Shown here: piece by piece, positions 24,468 to 31,607 of the stretch
Position numbering within the stretch: the stretch's first letter is position 1
Layout: each line of letters begins with the position of its first letter
Assembly (NCBI GenBank): GCA_019247515.1
Contig: JAFAOS010000380.1
Coordinates: 1-38,474 of the forward strand
DNA length: 38,474 bases
From: Chloroflexota bacterium
GTDB taxonomy: Bacteria > Chloroflexota > UBA6077 > CF-72
Direction: 5' to 3'
Position numbers and translations under genes: made by a program
The notes under the pieces: model-generated
What the model was told of the DNA's origin: nothing
Database searches by the model: none
Seen by the model: the letters and a program-made list of their open reading frames with translations, nothing else

Positions 24468-25838
24468 ATGACGGCGAGGCGCGTCGAGGGCGTCCAGCTC
24501 GAACGTGCGGCAGACGAGATTCTGGCCGTCAAGCTCGCAACCTCCGAAGCGCATGCGCTGAATCAGAGCGCGGCGGCCGTCTACGAGCTGTGCGATGGCC
24601 AGCATTCGAAGACGGAGATGGCCGCCGAGATTCGCCGGCGAACCGGACTGCCGTCTGACGAAAGCATTGTCGACCTGGCGCTGGCTGACCTGGTGGAGGC
24701 CGGACTGATCGTGCTGGACGTCCCCAGACCCGTGGCGACCGTGACGCGTCGAGCGGTCATTCGACGCTTCGCGCTGTCGGCCGCGGCGATTGCCATGTTG
24801 CCGGTCGTCGAGAACATCCTGCTCCCGCCGAGGGCGTACGCGGCGACTGCCGTTCCGCCGCCGGCCTCCGACCCCTTACCCGGTGGAACCGGCGCGATGA
24901 ACGGCTCGTTGATCGTGGCGATCGAAGCGCCCAGGGTGGGTGAGGCGGTCCATACCGACCGCGAGTATCTGATCGTCGGGTACGCCCTGGACCGAAACGC
25001 GACGCCGAACCAGGGCGCGCAGGCCAGCGGCGTCGACCTGGTGCAGGTCTGGATGGACATTCCGCCGAACGGCACGGCGCTGGGAGCGGCGCAGCTCGGC
25101 TTCAGTGACGCGAGCGCCGCGACGTTTGGGGTCCAGTTCGCCAACAGCGGGTTCCAGTTGACGTTCAGTCCGAGCGCTTTCGGGAACATGGGGCACAACG
25201 TGTACGTGGTGGCGCGCTCGGCGGTCACCGGTGAGCAGGTGGCAACGACGGTCTGGATCGAGATCACGAGCGCGCCGCGGAGCACGGGGTCGGGTGCCGG
25301 CGCCGCGGCGGCGGCGAGTACACCGGCGCCAGCGGCAGCGCCATCACCGAGGGTAACTCCGACCCCTACCCCGACCCCGACACCAACTCCGACGCCTACG
25401 CCTACGCCTACTCCAACTCCAACCCCAACCCCGACGCCAACTCCTACGCCGACCCCGACGCCAACTTCCGCTCCGACGCCGACTCCTACACCAACCACTC
25501 CGACTCCGACCCCGACACCTACACCGGCCCCCACTCCGACACCAACACCTACACCGACGCCGACTCCGACACCAACACCAACTCCGACTCCTACACCCAC
25601 TCCCACACCCACACCCACTCCCACTCCTACACCCACTCCCACACCCACTCCTACTCCTACTCCTACTCCTACTCCTACTCCGACTCCGACTCCGACGCCA
25701 ACTCCCACGCCGACGCCAACACCAACTCCCACTCCCACACCCACTCCGACTCCGACTCCGACTCCCACTCCCACACCCACACCTACGCCCACGGCGACCC
25801 CAACGCCGACGCCGACACCGACTCCCGTCTCAGACTGA
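24468..25838 (+). CDS. PqqD-domain protein with Tat-like segment, beta domain and Thr-Pro repeat stalk
   Basis: 456 aa in four parts. (1) Residues ~8-84: PqqD-like winged-helix domain ([12 protein letters not shown], then [20 protein letters not shown], then [12 protein letters not shown]), the fold used as RiPP recognition element. (2) Residues 93-126: [20 protein letters not shown] and AYA-A, a twin-arginine/hydrophobic segment as found C-terminal to many PqqD-family proteins; here it is internal. (3) Residues ~145-268: a beta-sandwich-like domain. (4) After an Ala/Pro linker, residues 297-453 are almost pure Thr-Pro dipeptide with a few Ala/Ser interruptions, ending PVSD. If the segment is exported or anchored, PqqD would stay inside and the Thr-Pro stalk would be outside (inference). 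The Thr-Pro stalk is a natural candidate for O-glycosylation and prolyl hydroxylation by neighbouring enzymes. Confidence 0.82.
   Translation: MTARRVEGVQLERAADEILAVKLATSEAHALNQSAAAVYELCDGQHSKTEMAAEIRRRTGLPSDESIVDLALADLVEAGLIVLDVPRPVATVTRRAVIRRFALSAAAIAMLPVVENILLPPRAYAATAVPPPASDPLPGGTGAMNGSLIVAIEAPRVGEAVHTDREYLIVGYALDRNATPNQGAQASGVDLVQVWMDIPPNGTALGAAQLGFSDASAATFGVQFANSGFQLTFSPSAFGNMGHNVYVVARSAVTGEQVATTVWIEITSAPRSTGSGAGAAAAASTPAPAAAPSPRVTPTPTPTPTPTPTPTPTPTPTPTPTPTPTPTPTPTPTSAPTPTPTPTTPTPTPTPTPAPTPTPTPTPTPTPTPTPTPTPTPTPTPTPTPTPTPTPTPTPTPTPTPTPTPTPTPTPTPTPTPTPTPTPTPTPTPTPTPTPTPTPTPTATPTPTPTPTPVSD
25356..25826 (+). repeat. Hexanucleotide ACNCCN tandem repeat encoding (Thr-Pro)n
   Basis: About 470 bp of ACN-CCN repeats with synonymous variation at both third positions and rare interruptions (GCT, GCC, TCC). 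The plus strand is very poor in G; the minus strand carries many GG runs. The array can change length in steps of 6 bp without frame loss. The antisense frame reads as Val-Gly repeats and is an artefact. Confidence 0.95.
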
Positions 25839-25944
25839 CGCGGGCCATTACGGGACATGAACACGGTGAATGTCGAGCGACCGAGACGTGACGGCGGGCA
25901 ATCGGCGAAGACGGACAGGAGCACGGCGTCGGTCCAGCGAACGA

Positions 25945-26002
25945 GCGGGTTGATGAAAAACCTGTCGAAGGGCTCCACCGCAGGTGGAATCACTGAACCT
26001 GC
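25945..26002 (-). repeat. Dispersed repeat, 58-bp module, copy C
   Basis: Reverse complement begins GCAGGTTCAGTGATTCCACC and ends TCAACCCGC, matching copies A and B in sequence and palindrome (TCCACC-TGC-GGTGGA). It is on the opposite strand from A and B, but relative to the gene just upstream (a plus-strand exported-type protein) it has the same orientation as A/B have to the peptidase gene. Confidence 0.88.
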
Positions 26003-26085
26003 GTTCCTCAGAGGGCGCCAGCTCACGTTTGTGGCCGCCACCTTTCGACGTGCCGGCAGTTCTTCTCTGAAGAGAAGCAGACTTG
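26003..26085 (-). repeat. Dispersed repeat, linking module, copy 2
   Basis: Matches 811-900 in reverse complement, including the palindrome CTTCTCT-GA-AGAGAAG (26062-26077) and the GTGGCCGCCAC block. Homology fades around 26085, where a GCAACCTGC remnant replaces a second 60-bp module. Confidence 0.82.
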
Positions 26086-26202
26086 TTCAGCAACCTGCGA
26101 GACGTGACGGCGGGCGGTCAGGAGCGATGGATACGAACACGGCGTGTGTCCAGCGACTGCAACATGACGGCGGGCGATGGGGCGACCATCTCCGCCACCC
26201 TT

Positions 26203-26226
26203 CCCTCCGCGAAGCGCGGGTGAGGG
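26203..26226. repeat. REP-like hairpin upstream of the nucleotide-sugar dehydrogenase gene
   Basis: CCCT, then CCGCG-AAG-CGCGG (26207-26219, perfect 5-bp stem), then GTG and AGGG, so the outer CCCT/AGGG arms also pair. It lies 48 bp upstream of the ugd start and may end transcription from the Thr-Pro gene or sit in the ugd leader. No T-run follows. Confidence 0.5.
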
Positions 26227-26273
26227 ATCGCTATTGTGCGGCCCGTTGATAGGCCTCAGAGGGGCTCGTCACT

Positions 26274-27632
26274 GTGATGCGCATCGCCGTCATCGGTCTC
26301 GGCAAGCTGGGCTCGCCGCTGGCGGCGGTTCTGGCTTCGGCGGGGCACACGGTCGTTGGCGTTGACCGCAACGCCGACACCGTGCGTCTGCTGAGCGCCG
26401 GCGCGGCGCCCGTCCAGGAACCTGGGCTCCAGCACCTCCTCCACGCCAGCGGTGGCCAGTGGAAACTCACCGCAACGACCAACTGCGCGGACGCGGTCCG
26501 CTCCAGCGACATTACCCTCGTGTGCGTACCCACGCCGAGCGGGCAGGACGGTCTTTTCACCCACGACCTCCTGTTGCAGGCGGTCCGCGAAGTTGGCGAT
26601 GCGCTGCGCGGTGCGTCGAGCTACCACGTCCTGGGTGTCGTCAGCACGGTCTTGCCCGGTACCACCGCTGGCTCGCTCAAAAGCGCACTCGAGGACTCCT
26701 CACAACGCCAGGCTGGTGACGACCTGGGATTGTGCTACACACCCGCTTTCGTCGCCCTTGGCAGCGTCGTGCACGACCTCCAGAACCCGGATTTCATCCT
26801 GATCGGTGAAGCCAGTCAGGACGCGCGAGCCGGCGACATCCTGGACCACGTCTACCGGAGTCTGTGCGCCAACCGGCCACCCGTGCGGCGCATGGCGGCC
26901 GTCAATGCGGAGATCACCAAGCTGTCCATCAATACCTACGTCACGACCCGAATTTCGTATGCCAACATGCTGGCGGACCTGTGCGAACGACTGCCGGGCG
27001 CGGATGTCGACGTCGTGACCGAGGCGATCGGTCTGGATGCGCGCATCGGTGCCGGCTACCTCAAAGCGGCGGTCGGCTACGGCGGCCCCTGCTTTCCGCG
27101 TGACAATCTGGCGCTGAGCGCGCTGGCGCACAGCCTCGGCGCCCGAGCGGATATCGCCGACGCCACCGACCGGGTAAATCGCTACCAGCTGGACCGCGTG
27201 CTGGCGCGCGTCCGGGAGCACGCGGCGCCCGGTGCGACGGTCGGCATTCTCGGCCTGACGTACAAGCCGGATACACCCGTCGTCGACGACAGCTTCGGCA
27301 TCGCGCTCGCTCAGCGACTCGCGGCGTGTGGCTACCGCTTGCTGGTCTCCGATCCCCTGGGGCTCGAGGCGGCCGCGGCCGTTCTCGGCTCGCAGGCGCA
27401 GCCTGTTTCTCTGGCGTCGTGCGCGGCGGCGGCAGACGTACTGGTGATCGCCACCCCGTGGGCCGAATACGCGCGTCTCCATCACGATCTTTTGCGTCGG
27501 AGCGGGCGGCGGTGCGTTGTGCTCGACTGCTGGCGGGTGCTGCCGCGCCAGTCACTGTGCGAGGTGGCAGACGTGGTCTATCTGGGACTGGGCGCCAGCG
27601 CTCAGGGCGTCGGCGGCGTCGGCTCGTTCTGA
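26274..27632 (+). CDS. ugd: UDP-glucose 6-dehydrogenase family protein
   Basis: 452 aa, normal for UDP-glucose/GDP-mannose dehydrogenases. N-terminal NAD fold (AVIGLGKLGSPLAAVLA), CVPTPSG, the central EITKLSINTYVTTRISYAN helix with the catalytic Lys/Asn, and the nucleophile in GYGGPCFPRD; the C-terminal sugar-nucleotide domain begins VGILGLTYKPDTPVVDDS. It oxidises a UDP-hexose to the uronic acid, feeding surface polysaccharide or protein glycosylation. GTG at 26274 is used: AGAGGGG ends 9 nt before it; the adjacent ATG (26277) is possible. Its 3' end overlaps the convergent gene by 31 bp. Other members of the family act on GDP-mannose or UDP-ManNAc, so substrate is not certain. Confidence 0.9.
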   Translation: MMRIAVIGLGKLGSPLAAVLASAGHTVVGVDRNADTVRLLSAGAAPVQEPGLQHLLHASGGQWKLTATTNCADAVRSSDITLVCVPTPSGQDGLFTHDLLLQAVREVGDALRGASSYHVLGVVSTVLPGTTAGSLKSALEDSSQRQAGDDLGLCYTPAFVALGSVVHDLQNPDFILIGEASQDARAGDILDHVYRSLCANRPPVRRMAAVNAEITKLSINTYVTTRISYANMLADLCERLPGADVDVVTEAIGLDARIGAGYLKAAVGYGGPCFPRDNLALSALAHSLGARADIADATDRVNRYQLDRVLARVREHAAPGATVGILGLTYKPDTPVVDDSFGIALAQRLAACGYRLLVSDPLGLEAAAAVLGSQAQPVSLASCAAAADVLVIATPWAEYARLHHDLLRRSGRRCVVLDCWRVLPRQSLCEVADVVYLGLGASAQGVGGVGSF

Positions 27633-29176
27633 TCGGGCCACGGCCCTTCCCGCAGCCAGATCGTCACGGCGAACCGACTGTCGGCGAACGCATCGGTCTC
27701 GGGCTCAACCGGGCGGACCTCGTGGAATGCCCCGCTCGGAAACATGACGATGCTGTTGTCCAGCGGCGGCAGCGTGGTGCAGGTCGCGGCGCCGGTGCTG
27801 CCGGTCGGCGTAAGCCACGTGTCGTACAGGCGCAGCTCACCGCCACGGAAGCGTCGCGGCACGGCGTGGAAGTAGTAGACGCACGAGATTCGCCGCGAGG
27901 CGGCGATCGGGTGACCGGTATCGACGTGCGGCACGAAGAACCCGCCGCGCCCGTGGGCCGTGAGCTGGCGCTCCACCTCCCCGAGCGGAAACCAGGCGAG
28001 TCCCAGTTGCTGGCGCACATACGGCAACATGGCGCGCAGTCGCTCGTCGAACATGTGCCAGATCTCCTCGAGGCGGGTGCCGGACAGGGTGCGCGACTTG
28101 CGGGTCGCGTGGTCGAGCTTGTTCTCGCCCTCGTTGCCGACGATGCCCGACTCGCGGAAATCGTCTTCGTAGCGGAGGGCGTGTTCGAGGAGCCGGTCGT
28201 GTTCGGCACTCGAGAGGAAGTCCGTCAAGCGCACATACCGCGTGGCGACCAGGCTGCGCGACGGCGAAACCGGTCGCACAGTCGCCGACCGGAGGCGGAT
28301 TTCGGCCACCCGAGACAGGTCATCCGCCATACGGCTGGAGCCGCGGCCGACCGCGTCGAGCGCGTGGCTGACGAACGCCTCGTCGACAAGGTCGAGCAGG
28401 TGCGCGGCAACGTCGGACGCTTCCGATCGCGCACCGCGCAAGCTGACCGCGCCGGTGGCGATCCGTGTGCTGATCTCCAGGATGGCCGCGGACTTCTCGC
28501 GCGCCGCGACCGTGCTGTCGATCAGCGGCAGTGTGGCGTGGGCGCCGCGCACGATAGTCGGTCGCCACGCGCACCCGGGCTGAAACGCGCCGGCGACGAT
28601 CAGGCCGATGGGCAGGGGGCTGGCCGGCACGTCCTCCCGCACCAGGCGGAGATCATGCGCCATGCCATCGTCACCTTCGCCCGCGGCGATGGGCGCCCGG
28701 TAGGGATGCACGTCGCCGGCGGCGTCGAGCGCGGCGAACGTATCCGAGTAATAGGTCGCTCCGCGGCGTACAAGCTCCGCGACCAGGGTCGTTTTGCCGA
28801 TCGAACCTCGCCCCGGAATGACGATGGCGACTCCGCGCCAGCCAACCACCCCGGCGCGCACGAATGTGAGCCGTGGTGAACGGCGCGCGACGCACTCGTC
28901 GATGTCGCGGCGAAGCCAGCCGAACAGCTCGTCCTCGGACTCCGTGGCGAACACCGCGATCTCATCACAGGCGACGACGTACTCGGTCGGTGCTTCCGAC
29001 TCGGCCGTCCTGCTGGCTGAGACGCTGTAAGCCACCGAGACTTTCTGCGGTTCGTTGGGGACCACGAATTCGGGTGGCAGCGCGTCTTGCAGGCGGTCGC
29101 AGACGCCGATTCCAGCCGTGTCCGCGACGCGCACTTCGACGCCGCAGCACGTGCGGACCAGCTTCTCGATCGGCAT
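27602..29176 (-). CDS. Fusion: HprK-like P-loop domain + prolyl-4-hydroxylase-like 2OG-Fe(II) oxygenase
   Basis: 524 aa. Residues ~1-290 resemble HPr-kinase-related proteins: strand VVGWRGVAIVIPGRGSIGKT with Walker A G122-RGSIGK-T129, then GATYYSDTFAALDAAGDVHPYR (HprK-type 'YsDd' segment). Residues ~325-515 form a P4H-like dioxygenase: GGFFVPHVD with H417 and D419, RFRGGELRLYD, distal H485 in GAFHEVRPV, and R501 before FAVTIW for 2-oxoglutarate. I know of no characterised protein with this fusion. Start ATG 29176 is 8 bp after the CAP gene stop, so both are one operon; a longer frame is a shadow of that gene. Possible role: modification of a secreted Pro-rich protein, with the kinase-like part as donor, regulator or recruiter (inference). 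Confidence 0.8.
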   Translation of the reverse strand: MPIEKLVRTCCGVEVRVADTAGIGVCDRLQDALPPEFVVPNEPQKVSVAYSVSASRTAESEAPTEYVVACDEIAVFATESEDELFGWLRRDIDECVARRSPRLTFVRAGVVGWRGVAIVIPGRGSIGKTTLVAELVRRGATYYSDTFAALDAAGDVHPYRAPIAAGEGDDGMAHDLRLVREDVPASPLPIGLIVAGAFQPGCAWRPTIVRGAHATLPLIDSTVAAREKSAAILEISTRIATGAVSLRGARSEASDVAAHLLDLVDEAFVSHALDAVGRGSSRMADDLSRVAEIRLRSATVRPVSPSRSLVATRYVRLTDFLSSAEHDRLLEHALRYEDDFRESGIVGNEGENKLDHATRKSRTLSGTRLEEIWHMFDERLRAMLPYVRQQLGLAWFPLGEVERQLTAHGRGGFFVPHVDTGHPIAASRRISCVYYFHAVPRRFRGGELRLYDTWLTPTGSTGAATCTTLPPLDNSIVMFPSGAFHEVRPVEPETDAFADSRFAVTIWLREGPWPDQNEPTPPTP

Positions 29177-29184
29177 GGGGTCCG

Positions 29185-30336
29185 TCAGGGCGATTGTGCG
29201 GCGGCGCCGGTCGGGTCCGCGGCGTGAGCCTCCAGTTGGTCGCCGCTGGCGTCGCGCAGGTCGACCACGGCCGGATGGCCAGCCGGCCAGGATTCCTGGG
29301 CCGTGTAATCGGTCCAGTTCTGACCCTGGGCGGCCGACGGTGATTCGCCGACGCGGACAGACTGGACCGCTCCGAAGGCGTCGGCCGACTTGCCGCAGGA
29401 TTCGGTGGGGATGTCCAGCATGCCGTCGAGCAGGACGGGCGGCAGCACGTTGGGTCGACAGCCGAACAGGGCTACCCAGAACCGTCCGTACGGACCGCCC
29501 TGGACGTAGCCCACGCCGAGCTCGCGCCAGAAGCCGTGCATGAGCACGCGGCGGTGTAACGCGTCCGAGAGCCACCAGCCGAGGGCGCCGTCGGGCTCGT
29601 CGCTGATGGCCGAGATGGTTTCGACGACCAGCCAGGCGCTGCCGGACGGGACGGTGTAACCCTGGGCCGCCGCGCGGGACACGGGCGATCCGTCAGGTCC
29701 GTCGTGGTCCATATACGCGTGCGCAACCATGTTCTGGGCGTGGGCGATGGCAGCGCGGTCGAGTTCGGCGCTGCGGGCCAGGGGCAGGAGGCCGGCGGTG
29801 ACGCGCGCGCGGCCGACCATGAGGGCCATGCGGTCTTCGCGGTCGCGGAACGGGTCAGCGGCGGTCGAGTCGGTCGGAGTCGAGCTGGTCGGCGTGACGC
29901 TGACGGACGCTGACGCGGTGCTGCCGGGCGCCGATGCGGCGCTGGCAGAGCCCGGACTGGCCACGGGGCCGGCTGCGCCCGACGTCGATGCCGGGCCGGC
30001 TGCGACGCCGGGGGGCATCGGGGTGGCGACGGGTGTCACGGTCGCCGGCGCCGAGGCGGGTTGCGCGGTGGCGCTGGGAGCGACGGGTGTCACGGTCGCC
30101 GGCGCCGAGGCCGGAGTCGGGGTGGCACTGGCGGCCGCTTCCGCCAGCAGGCTCTCGTTGCCAGGTGGCGGTGTGGGCGTGGGCGTCGCGTTGGCTGATG
30201 TGGGGACGGCAGTCACCGTTGCGCCGGCCTGGGCCAGCGCCGGCACCGTGGCGGCCGTCGCCTCTGCCGAGGGGCCGCTCAGCGCCAGTGCCGCGAGCAA
30301 CCCGAGGGCGAGTGCGCCAGATCGCATCTGGCCCAT
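29185..30336 (-). CDS. Secreted CAP (SCP/PR-1-like) domain protein with Thr/Ser/Pro/Ala-rich linker
   Basis: 383 aa. Signal peptide (MGQMRSGALALGLLAALALS, ending ATAAT), then ~130 residues of mucin-like Ala/Pro/Ser/Thr sequence (TPTPTPPP, PASAPATVTPVA repeated), then a CAP domain (~165-305): ARVTAGLLPLARSAELDRAA, AHAQNMVAHAYMDHDGPDG, GWWLSDALHRRVLMHGFWRE and VGYVQGGPYGRFWVALFG. A ~75-residue tail with a Cys pair (FGC...ESCGK) follows. CAP proteins are extracellular; their bacterial roles are poorly defined. The linker looks like a substrate for O-glycosylation and the next gene carries a prolyl-hydroxylase-like domain. Confidence 0.85.
   Translation of the reverse strand: MGQMRSGALALGLLAALALSGPSAEATAATVPALAQAGATVTAVPTSANATPTPTPPPGNESLLAEAAASATPTPASAPATVTPVAPSATAQPASAPATVTPVATPMPPGVAAGPASTSGAAGPVASPGSASAASAPGSTASASVSVTPTSSTPTDSTAADPFRDREDRMALMVGRARVTAGLLPLARSAELDRAAIAHAQNMVAHAYMDHDGPDGSPVSRAAAQGYTVPSGSAWLVVETISAISDEPDGALGWWLSDALHRRVLMHGFWRELGVGYVQGGPYGRFWVALFGCRPNVLPPVLLDGMLDIPTESCGKSADAFGAVQSVRVGESPSAAQGQNWTDYTAQESWPAGHPAVVDLRDASGDQLEAHAADPTGAAAQSP
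30026..30111 (-). repeat. 54-bp in-frame tandem duplication in the CAP linker
   Basis: An identical 32-mer occurs at 30026-30057 and 30080-30111 (period 54 bp, 18 codons), encoding the doubled PASAPATVTPVA block of the linker. The exact match suggests recent slippage or unequal recombination. Confidence 0.85.
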
Positions 30337-30424
30337 GCTACCGGCTCCGCGCGGTTGTGATCAGGACCGCACGCGCAGCCGGCTCGGGCCGAGAGCGTCC
30401 TGCAGGCCCCCGGAGTAGAAGTTC

Positions 30425-31594
30425 ATGCCGAGCCGAAGCGGCGCCCGTCCTCCTCGTGCTGGGGCGGTGATATGGTCAGACGCCGCGTTCGCGCGACGGC
30501 ACGGAGGAACGATCCTGGACAGCATCGTCATACTGAATGGCCTCACCCATCCTCACGCCGAGATGTACCTCGAAACGCTCGAGGCGCTCGATGAGGTGAG
30601 CGGCATCGTGCTGGTCGACCCCGACGCGGACGCGCGGGCCGCATCCGCTCAGAAGACGCACAAGTCGCGGGCCGCCTACGCGGAGCTCGGCGCCGCGCTG
30701 GAGCATCCCGGCGTCACGCATGCACTGGTCGCTTTGCCGAACGATCGCACGCCGGCAGCACTGGTCCAGGTCATCGAGGCAGGTATCGGCGTGTTCACCG
30801 AGAAGCCGGGCGCGCGGTCCGCCGCCGAATTCGAGCCGGTGCTGGCTGCGCTCCAGCGTCGACGGGTGCCCTTCGCGGTCGCATATCAGAATCGAGGCGC
30901 GCCCGCCATTCAGCAGGGGCGCGAGCTCTACCGCGCGGGTGCGATCGGTCGGCTGATGTCAGTCGAGCTGCGCATGGTTACGACCCGCGTTGGCATGCGC
31001 GATCCGGGCTCCTGGTTGTTTCGGCGCGAGATCGCGGGGGGTGGAATTCTGGCCTGGCTGGCGTGCCACTGGCTGGACGCGTTGCGGTTCGTGACCGGCC
31101 AGGAGATCGCGCGCGTGCAGACCGAGCTGGCGACGCTGAGCGATGAAGCGATCGACGTCGAGGATACCGCGGTGGTGGCCTTTCGCACGTCGGCGGGGGC
31201 GCTCGGGTCGCTGCACTGCGGGTACTTGCTGGCGATCGGCAACCCCGGTTACAGGGCGGCCGGTCACGACATCAGTTTCATCCTGCGCGGTTCCGACGGC
31301 GTGATCCAGTATGCAGGCGGCCGCCAGGAATCGCCGCTGGTCCTCGAAAGCCTGGCGCCCCGCTGGCGGGCGGCATCTCGACGTACCTACCAGTTCACGC
31401 CGACACCCTCGCCCGGCTACGGCGGGCTCGCCGGACTCGATTTCTTCCGTCAGTTTCTTGCGGCGCGTAGCGGCGATGCGACTCCAGCCGACGCCGTGGA
31501 TGCTCTGCGCGTGCTCGAAGTGCTCGACGCCATGTACGCCGCCGCCGCGGCGGGCCACGCGGTCGAGGTGGCGCGGCGCGCCATCTCGGAGTAG
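30425..31594 (+). CDS. Gfo/Idh/MocA-family oxidoreductase
   Basis: 389 aa from the first ATG. NAD(P)-binding Rossmann domain: strand SIVILNGLTHPHAEMY, VDPDADARA, HALVALPNDRTPAALVQVIEAG, and the family signature EKPGAR. The C-terminal domain holds SWLFRREIAGGGILAWLACHWLDALRFVTG, with the conserved catalytic-region His. Such enzymes oxidise or reduce sugars or related polyols; substrate unknown. The first ~30 residues are unlike the family and Arg-rich. A GGAGG at 30503-30507 sits 7 nt before an in-frame CTG (30515), which would start the protein exactly at the first beta strand. The ATG at 30425 has GGAG 9 nt upstream, so both starts remain possible. Divergent from the CAP gene across 88 bp. 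Confidence 0.87.
   Translation: MPSRSGARPPRAGAVIWSDAAFARRHGGTILDSIVILNGLTHPHAEMYLETLEALDEVSGIVLVDPDADARAASAQKTHKSRAAYAELGAALEHPGVTHALVALPNDRTPAALVQVIEAGIGVFTEKPGARSAAEFEPVLAALQRRRVPFAVAYQNRGAPAIQQGRELYRAGAIGRLMSVELRMVTTRVGMRDPGSWLFRREIAGGGILAWLACHWLDALRFVTGQEIARVQTELATLSDEAIDVEDTAVVAFRTSAGALGSLHCGYLLAIGNPGYRAAGHDISFILRGSDGVIQYAGGRQESPLVLESLAPRWRAASRRTYQFTPTPSPGYGGLAGLDFFRQFLAARSGDATPADAVDALRVLEVLDAMYAAAAAGHAVEVARRAISE
30503..30507 (+). promoter_or_regulatory. Shine-Dalgarno suggesting a CTG start for the Gfo/Idh/MocA gene
   Basis: GGAGG followed after 7 nt by CTG in the gene's frame. Starting there gives a protein beginning DSIVILNGL, aligned with normal family N-termini. Confidence 0.4.
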
Positions 31595-31607
31595 GTATGC
31601 TGCGCGC

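Larger units (their letters stand above)
25882..26175 (+). repeat. Duplicated non-coding unit around the dispersed repeat (216-bp spacing)
   Basis: In the 435-bp gap 25839-26273 an identical 18-mer, CGAGACGTGACGGCGGGC, occurs at 25882-25899 and 26098-26115, each followed by a diverged match (CAGGAGC..., ACGGCGT.., GTCCAGCGA). A third core, TGACGGCGGGC, is at 26165-26175. The dispersed repeat copy C and its module lie between the first two units. I see no gene in this gap. Confidence 0.7.

Noticed and set aside
24581..26041. 486-codon minus-strand frame rich in Val-Gly repeats
   Set aside because: It is the antisense reading of the Thr-Pro codon array and the PqqD gene.
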